Shown: positions 27,221-36,352, counted from the first letter of the stretch. The stretch: DNA of 43,760 nucleotides from Devosia sp. (GCF_030689745.1 NZ_JAUYGL010000219.1:1-43760); one strand, 5' to 3'. A program made the numbers and translations. Notes: generated from the sequence alone by a model not told the origin.

Positions 27221-27249
27221 GGGGCCAGCGCGTGCTGGCCCCTTTTTTT
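27221..27249 (+). terminator. Terminator of the small membrane protein gene
   Basis: GGGGCCAGC-GCGT-GCTGGCCCC perfect 9-bp stem with seven Ts. Confidence 0.92.
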
Positions 27250-27329
27250 ATAGGCCGGTGATCCGCTCAGGCGCCCCTTGCTCCCGGCGCTGCGGCGGTC
27301 CAGACTGGCTCAAAGAGGAGGACTGAACA

Positions 27330-27758
27330 ATGCGTGTTGACACCATCCTTCAAACCAAGGGCGCGCAGGTTTACACCCTGCCCGATACCAGTTCGCTGGC
27401 CGATGCCGTGACCCAGCTCAACGCCCACAATATTGGCGCCGTGGTGATCACCGGGGCCGACAACGCCGTTGCCGGCATTCTCTCCGAGCGCGACATTGTT
27501 CGCCGCCTCGGCACAGATGCGAGCACGACATTGGCGCTGCCGATCGCCGAATGCATGACCCGTGGCGTCGTCACCTGTGAGCGCGACACGCCCATTGCCG
27601 AGGTGATGGAGCGCATGACCCGCCGCCGCATCCGCCACATGCCGGTGACCGAAAATGGCGCCTTGATCGGCATCATCTCGATTGGCGACGTCGTCAAGTT
27701 CAAGATCGAGGATGCCGAGCGCGAAGCCGCCGAACTGCGCGAGTACATTTCCAGCTAG
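27330..27758 (+). CDS. Two-CBS-domain protein
   Basis: 142-aa cytoplasmic protein consisting of a CBS pair: residues of about 8-62 (VYTLPDTSSLADAVTQLNAHNIGAVVIT, ILSERDIVRRL) and 75-130 (MTRGVVTCERDTPIAEVMERMTRRRIRHMPVTENGALIGIISIGDVVK). Such stand-alone CBS pairs usually bind adenosyl nucleotides such as AMP, ATP or NAD and report energy state. AGGAGG lies 9 bases before the ATG. A hairpin AACGGG-TCCC/GGGA-CCCGTT (27777-27804) follows but has no T-run in this direction. Confidence 0.9.
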   Translation: MRVDTILQTKGAQVYTLPDTSSLADAVTQLNAHNIGAVVITGADNAVAGILSERDIVRRLGTDASTTLALPIAECMTRGVVTCERDTPIAEVMERMTRRRIRHMPVTENGALIGIISIGDVVKFKIEDAEREAAELREYISS

Positions 27759-28331
27759 CATTCGCCGACAAACAAAACGGGCTCCCTCTGCACGGGACCC
27801 GTTGGTCTTGCCTGCCCATCGACCCTACGCCCGGCGACCGGTCACCTTTCCCATCGCCTTGGCAGATCGTGCCGGCCCAGATCATCCATGATCGTCCCAC
27901 AGCGTCGTTCATCCCCACCAGACCGACATCCACGCCCTCGCAGTCACCATCTGCGGTCAGCACCAGACTGACCCGGAGGCGCTGCGACGCCTTTTGGGCG
28001 CGGGCTCGGCTGCCGTCCGCCGCGCCGCAAGTCTAGCGGCACCCATCACCCGCCTCGCCCGACCCGCACAATTCCGCCGGAATCCCGCCGTTTTTCGCGC
28101 ATAATGCCATGTCTAAGAATTTCTTTTCTTGCAAACAATCACCCACCAGATCAACCACTTCTGAAATCGATAGAAAAATGACCATCAATAGATGGATATC
28201 AATGCAGCGCAGCTAGTACATGAGTTGTTTTTCTTGATTATTACAGCATACGTCAAAGTAACTGCCGATTTGACAGCAATCAACTATGGTTATATGTTTC
28301 GCCCTCACTAAATGACATGGAGCATATCCAC
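27759..28331. other. Long intergenic region ahead of the betaine-type ABC operon
   Basis: 572 bases with no convincing gene. The left 300 bases are GC-rich and show only the hairpin at 27777-27804. From about 28090 the DNA turns AT-rich and carries the probable promoter of the ABC operon: TTGACA at 28270-28275 and TATATG at 28291-28296, spacing 15, shorter than ideal. No conserved riboswitch fold was recognised. Confidence 0.5.
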
Positions 28332-29354
28332 ATGATGCTGAAAACCGGTGGCGCCGCCGCCGCGATTGCTATTGCCTTTATGGCTGCAGCCTCTTCGCCT
28401 GCCTTTGCCCAAGACGCTGTCACCTGCGGCACAGACCGCACCATTGATATTGCCGAATTCACCTGGCCCTCTGCGGCCGTTTTGGCCCACATTCACGCCA
28501 AGGTGCTCGACGCCGGCTTCGACTGCAATGTCGAGATCGTCACCGGCGACACCGTTCCCACCACCAGTTCCATGGTGACGCGCGGTTCGCCCGCTGTCGC
28601 GCCTGAACTCTGGACCAGTACCGTTCAGGAACAGTGGGACGCCGCCCTCAGCGACGGCACCACCGTCGCTCTTGGCGACGCCATCAGCGATGGCACCGTG
28701 GAGGGCTGGTTCATTCCGCGCTACACGCAGGAGGCCAACCCCGAAATCACCTCGGCTGAGACAGCCATTGCCAATCCGCAGGTCTTTGCCGACCCCGAGG
28801 ATTCCAGCAAGGGCCGCCTTTATACCTGCCCACCGGGCTGGGGTTGCGAACTGGCCACCGGCGCGCTGTTTGAAGCCTATGACATGGAAGAGAACTGGAA
28901 CCTGTTCTCCCCCGGTTCGGGCGGTGCGCTCGATGCCTCGATTGCACGCGCCTTTACCCGTGAAGAGCCCATCCTGTTCTACTATTGGGGTCCCACGGCC
29001 ATTCTCGGCAAGTTCGATGCCGTCGCCCTGGACATGGGTGAAATCAAGCCTGAGGTTTACGCCTGCAACACAAATCCCGATTGCGACGAGCCGGCCGGCA
29101 TAACCGCCTATCCGTCTTCGCCTGCCATCGTTGGTGCTGCCGCCTGGCTGCAGGACGAAGCACCGGCCGTTGCCGAGTACTTCTCCAAGGTCGGCTTGAC
29201 CAATGCCGAGATCAGCGAACTGCTGGTCTATGGCGATGAAAACCAGGCGGATGCCGAAGCCACTGCCGTCAACTTCCTCAAGACCAAGGAAGATGTCTGG
29301 ACCGGTTGGGTTCCCGCTGAAGTCGCAGACAAGGTGCGCGCCAACCTGAGCTAG
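28332..29354 (+). CDS. Glycine betaine/proline-type ABC transporter substrate-binding protein
   Basis: Periplasmic binding protein of 340 aa (OpuAC/ProX-like) for quaternary ammonium compounds. Signal peptide residues 1-26 (AAAAIAIAFMAAASSPAFAQ). Motifs: DIAEFTWPSAAVLAHIHAKVLDAGFDCNVEI, APELWTSTVQEQW, WFIPRY, GCELATGALFEAY and FYYWGPTAILGKFDAV, with the tryptophans and tyrosines expected to cage the ligand. Four cysteines in CPPGWGC and CNTNPDC suggest disulfides. The ATG at 28332 (GGAG 9 bases upstream) is preferred to that at 28317, which has no ribosome-binding site. First gene of the operon with permease and ATPase; ligand is inferred. Confidence 0.92.
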   Translation: MMLKTGGAAAAIAIAFMAAASSPAFAQDAVTCGTDRTIDIAEFTWPSAAVLAHIHAKVLDAGFDCNVEIVTGDTVPTTSSMVTRGSPAVAPELWTSTVQEQWDAALSDGTTVALGDAISDGTVEGWFIPRYTQEANPEITSAETAIANPQVFADPEDSSKGRLYTCPPGWGCELATGALFEAYDMEENWNLFSPGSGGALDASIARAFTREEPILFYYWGPTAILGKFDAVALDMGEIKPEVYACNTNPDCDEPAGITAYPSSPAIVGAAAWLQDEAPAVAEYFSKVGLTNAEISELLVYGDENQADAEATAVNFLKTKEDVWTGWVPAEVADKVRANLS

Positions 29355-29380
29355 GCGCCGCGTCTGCCAACAAGCCGATA

Positions 29381-29406
29381 CGGCCGGGTTACGACCCGGC
29401 CGTTTT
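29381..29406 (+). terminator. Attenuating hairpin between binding protein and permease genes
   Basis: CGGCCGGGT-TACG-ACCCGGCCG, 9-bp stem with a tetraloop and four Ts, 26 bases after the binding-protein stop. A short T-run suggests partial termination and 3'-end protection, giving more binding protein than membrane subunits. Confidence 0.75.
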
Positions 29407-29480
29407 CCGCGTGATGCCCGAATGCGCAGTCATCGCCTTCCGGCATCGCGCGCCATCCCTCCACACGAGAGAGAAAAACC

Positions 29481-30350
29481 GTGTTTCCAGAAATTATTGA
29501 TACCCGCCCGCTGCGCCGCGCCGTCGATGACGCCCTCAACTGGATCGTGCGCCACTGGGGCGGCGGCTTCGAGGCTGCGGCCCATCCCCTGCTGATGCTG
29601 CTCAAGAGCATCGAGAACCTGCTGATTGCCACCCCCTGGTGGCTGATCATCGCCATTCTGGTTGGTGTTGCCTGGCTCTCCACCCGCAACTGGAAGCTGC
29701 CCGCTGTCGTCTTGGTGGCCCTGTTGTTCCTGGGCGTCATGGATCTGTGGGAAGACGCCATGGCCACCATGGCCCTGATGATCGCGGCCACGCTGACCGC
29801 CATCGTGCTGGCCATTCCGGTCGGCGTCTGGATGAGCCGCTCGCTCAATGTGCGCAAATCCATCACCCCGCTGCTCGATCTGATGCAGACCCTGCCCAGT
29901 TTCGTCTATCTCATCCCCACGGTGATGATCTTTGGTCCGGGCAAGATCCCGGCGCTGATCGCCACTATCATCTATGCCTCCCCGCCTTTGGTGCGCCTGA
30001 CCGATCTGGGCCTGCGCTCGGTCGATCCGGCCGTCATGGAAGCCAGCCGCGCCTTCGGCACCAATCCACGCCAGCGCCTGCTCGGCGTGCAGATCCCGCT
30101 GGCCCTGCCCACCATTCTGGCTGGTGTGAACCAGACCACGATGATGGCGCTCTCCATGGTGGTGATTGCCTCGATGATCGGCGCCGGTGGCCTTGGCTAT
30201 CAGGTGCTGCAGGGTATTGGTCGTCTTGAAGTCAGCCGCGGTCTGTTCGCCGGTCTGGGCATTGTTGCCCTGGCCATCATCTTTGACCGGGTCACTCAGG
30301 CCTTCGGCAAACAATTGCAGGCCCGTATCGGCCTGGCGGAGGCGCGCTAA
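29481..30350 (+). CDS. Glycine betaine/proline-type ABC transporter permease
   Basis: Inner-membrane permease of 289 aa (ProW/OpuAB-like) with six or seven helices. Conserved segments: GVWMSRSLNVRKSITPLLDLMQTLPSFVYLIPTVMIFGPGKIPALIATIIYASPPLVRLTDLGLR, then the EAA loop VMEASRAFGTNPRQRLLGVQIPLALPTILAGVNQTTMMALSMVVIASMIGAGGLG that contacts the ATPase. Start is GTG with GAGAGA upstream; the 126-base gap behind the binding-protein gene contains the attenuating hairpin. Stop overlaps the ATPase start (TAATG). Confidence 0.93.
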   Translation: MFPEIIDTRPLRRAVDDALNWIVRHWGGGFEAAAHPLLMLLKSIENLLIATPWWLIIAILVGVAWLSTRNWKLPAVVLVALLFLGVMDLWEDAMATMALMIAATLTAIVLAIPVGVWMSRSLNVRKSITPLLDLMQTLPSFVYLIPTVMIFGPGKIPALIATIIYASPPLVRLTDLGLRSVDPAVMEASRAFGTNPRQRLLGVQIPLALPTILAGVNQTTMMALSMVVIASMIGAGGLGYQVLQGIGRLEVSRGLFAGLGIVALAIIFDRVTQAFGKQLQARIGLAEAR

Positions 30351-31411
30351 TGTCTGACACAACCATCAATCCCGAGCTGGCCATTGCCATGCGTGGCGTC
30401 ACCAAGATCTTCGGCGACGATCCACAGAGTGCCCTGGCGCTGCTGCGCTCCGGCAAGTCCAAGGCCGAAGTGCAGGCCGAGACCAATCATGTCGTTGGCC
30501 TCGACAATGTCTCGCTCGACATCGCCAAGGGACAGATCTTCGTGGTCATGGGCCTGTCGGGTTCCGGCAAGTCCACGCTGATCCGCCACGTCAATCGCCT
30601 CATCGACCCCACCGCCGGCGAGATCGTCGTCAATGGTGCCGACGTGGTGAAGATGAGCCTGGACGAGTTGCGCACCTTCCGCCGCACCCAGATCGCCATG
30701 GTGTTCCAGAAGTTCGGCCTGCTGCCGCACCGTTCGGTCATCGACAATGTCGCCTATGGCCTCGAAGTCCGTGGCGTCGGCAAGCAGGAACGCCTGGCCA
30801 CCGCCGCCAAGTGGATCGAAACGGTGGGCCTGTCGGGCTATGAGAATAGCCAGCCGCGCCAGCTTTCGGGTGGCCAGCAGCAGCGTGTGGGCCTGGCCCG
30901 GGCGCTCGCCATGGATACCGACATCATCCTGATGGACGAAGCCTTCTCGGCGCTTGATCCACTGATCCGCTCGGGCATGCAGGATCAGCTCATCGAGCTG
31001 CAGAAATCGCTGGGCAAGACCATCCTGTTCATCACCCACGACTTCGACGAGGCCCTCAAGATCGGCGACCGCATCGCCGTGCTCAAGGATGGTGCCCTGC
31101 AGCAGGAAGGCAAGCCCGAAGATATCGTGCTGCGTCCCGCCAATGAGCATATCGAGGACTTCGTGCGCGAAGTGAACAAGGCCCGCGCCATCCATGTGCG
31201 CTCGATCATGACCAGGGGCGCCGGCGAGCGCTGTGACATTCTGGTGCCGCAGGACGCGCGCTGCGAAGACGTATTGCCCCTGTTTGCCGAGCATGAATGG
31301 GTTGGCGTGCAGGACGAGAACGGCGTGCAGATCGGCAGTATCACCGCCAAGCAGGTGATCCGCGCCCTGGCCCGCCACACGCCCTCTCCGGCCGGTGAGC
31401 TGGCGGCCTGA
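30350..31411 (+). CDS. Glycine betaine/proline-type ABC transporter ATP-binding protein
   Basis: ATPase of 353 aa (ProV/OpuAA-like): Walker A GLSGSGKST at 68-76, Q-loop FQKFGLLPHRSV, signature LSGGQQQRVGLARAL, Walker B ILMDEAFSALDPLIR and switch His in LFITHDFDEA. The N-terminal extension of about 45 residues (FGDDPQSALALLRSGKSKAEV) is the ProV-specific stretch. The tail (about 275-350) resembles a CBS domain, which in this family senses ionic strength and gates uptake during osmotic stress. Confidence 0.94.
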   Translation: MSDTTINPELAIAMRGVTKIFGDDPQSALALLRSGKSKAEVQAETNHVVGLDNVSLDIAKGQIFVVMGLSGSGKSTLIRHVNRLIDPTAGEIVVNGADVVKMSLDELRTFRRTQIAMVFQKFGLLPHRSVIDNVAYGLEVRGVGKQERLATAAKWIETVGLSGYENSQPRQLSGGQQQRVGLARALAMDTDIILMDEAFSALDPLIRSGMQDQLIELQKSLGKTILFITHDFDEALKIGDRIAVLKDGALQQEGKPEDIVLRPANEHIEDFVREVNKARAIHVRSIMTRGAGERCDILVPQDARCEDVLPLFAEHEWVGVQDENGVQIGSITAKQVIRALARHTPSPAGELAA

Positions 31412-31438
31412 TCGACATCACAACGATACCACACGGCA

Positions 31439-31466
31439 GGCAGCGCTTTCGGGCGCTGCCTTTTTT
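31439..31466 (+). terminator. Terminator of the ABC operon
   Basis: GGCAGCGC-TTTCGG-GCGCTGCC followed by six Ts, 27 bases after the ATPase stop. Confidence 0.92.
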
Positions 31467-31533
31467 GTTGTCACCAGCGCGCAACCGAAATCAGCCTTGA
31501 CAGCCCAAGGCTGCGCCAAGCACTTTAAGGGGC

Positions 31534-32232
31534 ATGACCAAGCAACTCGCTTCGCCCCCCGGGCCCGCCAGCAGTACCGCTTTTAACGCGAACCATGCCA
31601 GGACCTATGCCGAGGGCGCGGCCAGACAGGTCCCCGGCCTGGCCGGACTGCATCGCATGACCTCGATGCTGCTGGCCGAGCGCGTGCCCGAACACGGGCG
31701 GATTCTGGTGCTCGGCGCTGGCGGCGGTCTCGAACTCAAGGCATTGGCCGACGATCATGCCGGCTGGTCCTTTGACGGCATTGATCCTTCCGCCGACATG
31801 TTGCGCAGTGCCGAACACCTCACGGCCCAGCACGCGGCCCGCATCGCGCTGCACGAAGGCTATATCGACACCGCACCAAAGGGGCCGTTCGACGGCGCTG
31901 TCTGTCTGCTCACCCTGCACTTTGTGCCGCGCGAGCAACGCTTCGAAACCCTGCTGCAGCTCCATGCCCGCCTGCTGCCCGGCGCGCCGCTGGTCCTCGC
32001 CCATATCAGCTTTCCCCAGACCGAGCCGGAACGCTCGCAATGGATTGCCCGCCATGTCGGCTTTGCCGATACCGCCCCGGCCAATGTGGAGCAGGCAAAG
32101 CAGGCCATCGCCAGCAAGCTCTGTATCCTGTCGCCCGAGGACGACGAAGCCATGCTGCGCGAGACCGGATTTTCCGATGTGACCCTGTTCTATGCCGGAC
32201 TGACCATCCGCGGCTGGGTCAGCTACGCCTAG
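31534..32232 (+). CDS. Class I SAM-dependent methyltransferase
   Basis: Protein of 232 aa. SAM-binding loop ILVLGAGGGLELKAL (about 57-71), acidic residue in FDGIDPSADML, and CLLTLHFVPREQRFETLLQLHARLLPGAPLVLAHISF matching the motif that follows in small-molecule methyltransferases. Substrate not deducible. Stands between the ABC operon terminator and a small hydrolase gene in the same direction. Confidence 0.86.
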   Translation: MTKQLASPPGPASSTAFNANHARTYAEGAARQVPGLAGLHRMTSMLLAERVPEHGRILVLGAGGGLELKALADDHAGWSFDGIDPSADMLRSAEHLTAQHAARIALHEGYIDTAPKGPFDGAVCLLTLHFVPREQRFETLLQLHARLLPGAPLVLAHISFPQTEPERSQWIARHVGFADTAPANVEQAKQAIASKLCILSPEDDEAMLRETGFSDVTLFYAGLTIRGWVSYA

Positions 32233-32441
32233 CATCTCGCCGCCGGACACTGCTCGGGCCATGCCGAACAGCGCCATGGCGCGGCCATCTTGCCCCGCGC
32301 CTCTGCCCGCTTTAGCTTTAGCCTTATCCTGCGACGGCGCCCGATGTGGCACCGCCTGCGGTCTGCACGCATCATCGATCCATGTCTGACGGGTGCGGAT
32401 ATCGATCGGGAGATGACGATGCCATTGGGGAGAGGTGCGCG

Positions 32442-33011
32442 TTGAACGCTGCTCAAACAGATCGGCCGGTCCTGTTCATTCAGGGTGGCGGCGCCGGAAC
32501 CCATGCACAATGGGACAACAAGCTCGTCGCCAGCCTCGAGCAGGCACTCGGGCGCGGCTATTGCCTGCACTATCCGAATATGCCCCACGAAGACGACCCG
32601 GAATTCGCCGCCTGGGGCGACGCCATCATGCACGGGATCGCCCTCCTGGGTCCGTCCCTCGTTGTGGTGGGACACTCGGTCGGCGGCACCATCCTCGTGC
32701 ACACGCTGGCCCGCCATCCAGGACTGTTGCAGGTCATCGCTGCACTATGCCTGATAGCGCCGCCCTTTATCGGCCCCGGCGGCTGGTCCAGTGCCGATGT
32801 CGAGGTGGCGCCAGACTGGGCCGCGCCGCTCGGCGATACCAGGGTCTTTCTCTATCGCGGCAGCGACGATACCACCACGCCCGCCAGCCATCTCGACCTC
32901 TACGCCAAGGCGATGCCGCACGCCGTGGTCCGTCGCCTGGCCGGGCGCGACCATCAGCTCAACGACAATCTGGGTGAAGTCGCCAGGGACATCGCCGGCA
33001 GCTTTGCCTGA
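32442..33011 (+). CDS. Small serine hydrolase of the alpha/beta fold, RBBP9/YdeN-like
   Basis: Probable protein of 189 aa from a TTG start with GAGAGG 7 bases upstream. PVLFIQGGGAGTHAQWDN gives the oxyanion strand, GHSVGGTI the nucleophile elbow, FLYRGSDDTTTP the acid, and GRDHQLND the catalytic His, in the order expected. The acidic YPNMPHEDDPEFAAW segment resembles RBBP9/YdeN hydrolases. Upstream ATGs at 32346 and 32382 would add 20-32 atypical residues and lack ribosome-binding sites. Substrate unknown. Confidence 0.8.
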   Translation: MNAAQTDRPVLFIQGGGAGTHAQWDNKLVASLEQALGRGYCLHYPNMPHEDDPEFAAWGDAIMHGIALLGPSLVVVGHSVGGTILVHTLARHPGLLQVIAALCLIAPPFIGPGGWSSADVEVAPDWAAPLGDTRVFLYRGSDDTTTPASHLDLYAKAMPHAVVRRLAGRDHQLNDNLGEVARDIAGSFA

Positions 33012-33038
33012 AGCCGACCATCGGCCGGCCGCAGCACC

Positions 33039-33455
33039 CTAATGCTCGCTCTGGCACTGGCTGTGATCGGCCAGCGCCTCGATGATCCGGCAATCGCACA
33101 CTCTTCCATGCCCGCACTCTTCCACCATCCGGCTGAGCTCGCTCTTGAGCGCGGTCAGGCTGGCAATGCGCCGCTCGATCTCCTTGAGGTGGTTCTGCGC
33201 AATGCTGTCGACCTGATGGCACGATGACTGCGGCTGCGCCGCCATGCCCAGCAGCTCGCGGATATCCTCGATCTCAAAGCCCAGCTCGCGCGAATGGCGA
33301 ATGAACCGCAGCCGCTCGACCTCGGCTTTACCATACAGCCGCCGATTGCCCTCGCTGCGCGGCGCCTCCGGCAGCAGACCGATCTGCTCGTAATAGCGAA
33401 TGGTCGGGACCTTGACGTCCGTCTGGCGTGACAGCTCTCCGATGGGAAAACCCAT
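33039..33455 (-). CDS. MerR-family metal-responsive regulator, ZntR-like
   Basis: 138-aa regulator: winged helix FPIGELSRQTDVKVPTIRYYEQIGLLPEAPRSEGNRRLY, long dimer helix, and metal-binding cysteines C79, C114, C120, C122, with H116 and a C-terminal C134. C79 with C114 and the late CxC cluster is the pattern of Zn/Cd/Pb sensors such as ZntR rather than CueR. GAGGA lies 5 bases before the ATG. The P1B ATPase with a MerR-type promoter is 0.7 kb away on the other strand and is the probable target. A longer reading of 4 codons is less likely. Confidence 0.9.
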   Translation of the reverse strand: MGFPIGELSRQTDVKVPTIRYYEQIGLLPEAPRSEGNRRLYGKAEVERLRFIRHSRELGFEIEDIRELLGMAAQPQSSCHQVDSIAQNHLKEIERRIASLTALKSELSRMVEECGHGRVCDCRIIEALADHSQCQSEH

Positions 33456-33565
33456 GATATTCCTCACTGCCGCAACTGCGGCCTATTTGTCGCTATCGGC
33501 CAGGACCGACCGCCTGGCGGAACCTGCAGCAGGCCCACGAGTTGAGCCTGCTTAGGAGTACTCAA

Positions 33566-34045
33566 ATGAAACTGATGTCCGCAACCATACTCGCTGCCAC
33601 TGCCCTGCTGTCGACAGCGGCCTACGCCCAGGAAAATGTCGAAATCGGCCGACTGGAATGCACGGTCGAGGGCGGCATTGGCCTGATCCTCGGCTCGTCC
33701 AAGGACGCCATCTGCAGCTATTACGATGCCGAGGCCAGCGAACCCACCGAAGTCTATTACGGTACGGTCAACAAGGTCGGCCTTGATATCGGCTTCACCG
33801 AGGAATCGGTGATCCAGTGGCTGGTGCTTGCCCCCAGCACCGATGCCTACGCGCCCGGCTCCCTGGCTGGCGAATATGTCGGCGTCAGCGCTGAAGCGTC
33901 GATGGGCCTGGGTGTCGGCGCCAATGCCCTGGTCGGTGGCTCCAGCGAGGGCTTCATGCTGCAGCCGCTCAGCGTGCAGGGCCAGACCGGCATCAATGTC
34001 GCTGTCGGCATCACCGGCTTCCAGCTGCGCACCCCCACGCAATAA
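33566..34045 (+). CDS. DUF992 family exported protein
   Basis: 159 aa with a signal peptide (LMSATILAATALLSTAAYAQ) and a DUF992 domain: LECTVEGGIGLILGSSKDAICSYYD, YYGTVNKVGLDIGFTEESVIQWLVLAP, and a Gly-rich C-terminal half. Periplasmic beta-rich protein with unknown function, common in Hyphomicrobiales. AGGAG lies 7 bases before the ATG. It lies between the MerR regulator gene and the ATPase; a stem AACGCGC/GCGCGTT (34077-34104) follows the stop without a T-run. Confidence 0.88.
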   Translation: MKLMSATILAATALLSTAAYAQENVEIGRLECTVEGGIGLILGSSKDAICSYYDAEASEPTEVYYGTVNKVGLDIGFTEESVIQWLVLAPSTDAYAPGSLAGEYVGVSAEASMGLGVGANALVGGSSEGFMLQPLSVQGQTGINVAVGITGFQLRTPTQ

Positions 34046-34139
34046 CAGCCCGGCGGCTACCGCCAGTGTCATTGGCAACGCGCTGTCCTCCGGGGCGGCG
34101 CGTTGTCGCGTTCTGTTGCGGCGCCTGTCCATATTCCGC

Positions 34140-34170
34140 TTGCTCCTCTAGTGGCTAGAGAAGTTAGCAT
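34140..34170 (+). promoter_or_regulatory. MerR-type promoter and operator of the P1B ATPase gene
   Basis: -35 TTGCTC (34140-34145) and -10 TAGCAT (34165-34170) are separated by 19 bp, the overlong spacer that MerR proteins untwist for activation. Between them lies CTCCTCTAG-TGG-CTAGAGAAG, a dyad matching at 8 of 9 positions. Similar in form to ZntR/CadR operators. Confidence 0.8.
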
Positions 34171-34198
34171 GCCTATATGAAGAGCGGAAGGATGCGGC

Positions 34199-36352
34199 AT
34201 GGCTGACACAATCAAGACGAAATACCGGGTCGGCGGCATGGATTGCGGCGCTTGCGCCCTCAAGATCGAGACCGCCGTCAGCCGCATTCCCGGCGTTTCC
34301 GAGGTTGGCGCCAGCTACACTGCCGGCACCCTCAATGTCGTGCATGACGATGTTTCCTTCGCCGCCATCCAGCAGGCCATCAAGCCGCTCGGCTATGAAC
34401 TGGTCGAAGATGGCGCCGCGCCGCGCCCGCCGGCGGGCGACCCTGACCATGCCGGCGGCGCCGCGCATGACCATTTCGAGCTCGGCGACGGGCCCTGGTG
34501 GAAAACCCCCAAGGCCCTGTTGGCCCTGTCCTGCGGCACCGCGCTGCTGGCTGCCTATCTGGTCGGCCTGTTCATTCCGTCCATCGGGCACGAAGCCTTT
34601 CTGCTCGCCTTGCTGGTGGGTCTGATTCCCATCGGCCGCCGCGCCATTGCCGGCGCCAGGGCCGGCTCGCCCTTTTCCATCGAAACGCTGATGAGCATTG
34701 CTGCCATCGGTGCGGTCTTCATCGGCGCCACCGAAGAAGCTGCCATGGTGGTGCTGCTGTTCCTGGTCGGCGAATTGCTCGAAGGCGTCGCCGCCAGTCG
34801 CGCCCGCGCCTCGATCAAGGGCCTGGCCGATCTGGTGCCCAAGACCGCCTTTCTGATTGAAGGTGACAGCACCACCGAAGTCCCTGCCGCCAGCCTGGCC
34901 CTCAACGCCATCATCATGGTCCGCCCCGGCGACCGCATCCCTGCCGATGGCGAGATCATTGCCGGCCACAGCGCCATCGACGAGGCCCCGGTCACCGGCG
35001 AAAGCGTGCCCACCAGCAAGCAGCCCGGCGATGCCGTGTTCGCCGGCACCATCAATACCGATGCCGTGCTGCAGATCCGCGTCACCGCCACGGCCAGCGA
35101 CAACACCATTTCGCGCATCGTGCAGTTGGTCGAGGAGGCCCAGGAGTCCAAGGCCCCCACCGCCCGCTTCATTGACCGCTTTTCGCGCTACTATACCCCC
35201 GGCGTTCTCGTCGTCGGCGCGCTGGTCGCCATGGTGCCGCCCTTGCTGCTGGGCCAGCCCTGGGACCAGTGGATCTACAAGGGCCTCGCCGTCCTGCTCA
35301 TTGGCTGCCCCTGCGCCCTGGTGATCTCCACCCCCGCCGCCATTGCCGCCGCGCTATCGGCTGGCGCCCGTCGCGGCCTGCTGCTCAAGGGCGGCGCCGT
35401 GCTCGAAGGCCTGCGCACCATCACCACCGTCGCGCTCGACAAGACCGGCACGCTGACCGAAGGCAAGCCCAGGCTGACCGACATTGTGGCCCTCGGCCGG
35501 GATGAAGCCGACATCCTCTCGCTCGCCGCAGCATTGGAAACCGGCTCCAGCCATCCCCTCGCCCTGGCCATTCTCGCCCGTGCGGGCGCCGACAAGGTCC
35601 CGGTTCCGCCCGCTGCTGCCGCCCGTGCCATTGCCGGCAAGGGGGTCGCCGGCACGGTCGGCGGCGCCGAGTACTTCCTGTTCTCCGCCAGCGCCGCCGC
35701 CGAGCAACTGACCCTTGCGCCCGAGCCGCGCGCGCGCATCGATGCCCTCACCGATCAGGGCAAGACCGTCTCGCTTTTGCTGACCGACAGCACCCTTATC
35801 GGCATCCTCGCCATGCGCGACGAGCCCCGGGCCGACGCCAGATCAGGCATTGACGCCCTCAAGGCCATCAACATTGACGTCATCATGCTGACCGGCGACA
35901 ACGCCCGCACCGCTGCGGCAATCGGCGCCGATCTGGGCATAGCTGTCCGCGCCGGCCTCCTGCCGCAGGACAAGCAGGCCATTGTGCGCGAACTGCAGGC
36001 GCAGGGCCAATTCGTCGCCAAGATCGGCGACGGTATCAATGACGCGCCGGCCCTGGCCGCGGCCGATATCGGCATCGCCATGGGCGGCGGCACCGATGTG
36101 GCGCTGGAAACCGCCGACGCTGCCATCCTGCATGGCCGCGTCACCGACATCGCCGCCATGATCGGCCTGTCCAACGCCACCATGGCCAATATCTGGCAGA
36201 ACATCGCGGTCTCGCTCGGGCTCAAGGCGGTGTTCCTGGTCACCACCATCGTCGGCATAACCGGCCTCTGGCCCGCCATTCTCGCCGATACCGGCGCCAC
36301 CGTCCTCGTCACCCTCAACGCCATGCGCCTGCTCGCCTGGCGCCCGCGTTGA
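34199..36352 (+). CDS. P1B-type Zn/Cd/Pb-exporting ATPase
   Basis: Inner-membrane P-type ATPase of 717 aa that exports divalent soft metals. N-terminal HMA domain with GGMDCGACALKIE (C16, C19), a linker with DHAGGAAHDHFE histidines, eight membrane helices, TGESVPTSK, the transmembrane metal site C370-P371-C372, phosphorylation motif DKTGTLTEG at D414, SHPLALAI, and GDGINDAPALAAADIGIAMG. The MDCxxC form and the CPC motif with a lysine-rich late helix (LGLKAVFLV) fit ZntA-type exporters rather than copper pumps. GGAAGGA precedes the ATG. Probably induced by the MerR regulator through the promoter directly upstream. Confidence 0.95.
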   Translation: MADTIKTKYRVGGMDCGACALKIETAVSRIPGVSEVGASYTAGTLNVVHDDVSFAAIQQAIKPLGYELVEDGAAPRPPAGDPDHAGGAAHDHFELGDGPWWKTPKALLALSCGTALLAAYLVGLFIPSIGHEAFLLALLVGLIPIGRRAIAGARAGSPFSIETLMSIAAIGAVFIGATEEAAMVVLLFLVGELLEGVAASRARASIKGLADLVPKTAFLIEGDSTTEVPAASLALNAIIMVRPGDRIPADGEIIAGHSAIDEAPVTGESVPTSKQPGDAVFAGTINTDAVLQIRVTATASDNTISRIVQLVEEAQESKAPTARFIDRFSRYYTPGVLVVGALVAMVPPLLLGQPWDQWIYKGLAVLLIGCPCALVISTPAAIAAALSAGARRGLLLKGGAVLEGLRTITTVALDKTGTLTEGKPRLTDIVALGRDEADILSLAAALETGSSHPLALAILARAGADKVPVPPAAAARAIAGKGVAGTVGGAEYFLFSASAAAEQLTLAPEPRARIDALTDQGKTVSLLLTDSTLIGILAMRDEPRADARSGIDALKAINIDVIMLTGDNARTAAAIGADLGIAVRAGLLPQDKQAIVRELQAQGQFVAKIGDGINDAPALAAADIGIAMGGGTDVALETADAAILHGRVTDIAAMIGLSNATMANIWQNIAVSLGLKAVFLVTTIVGITGLWPAILADTGATVLVTLNAMRLLAWRPR

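Noticed and set aside
27777..27804. Terminator of the CBS gene
   Set aside because: The stem is imperfect and no T-run follows in the plus direction; kept only as a hairpin in the description.
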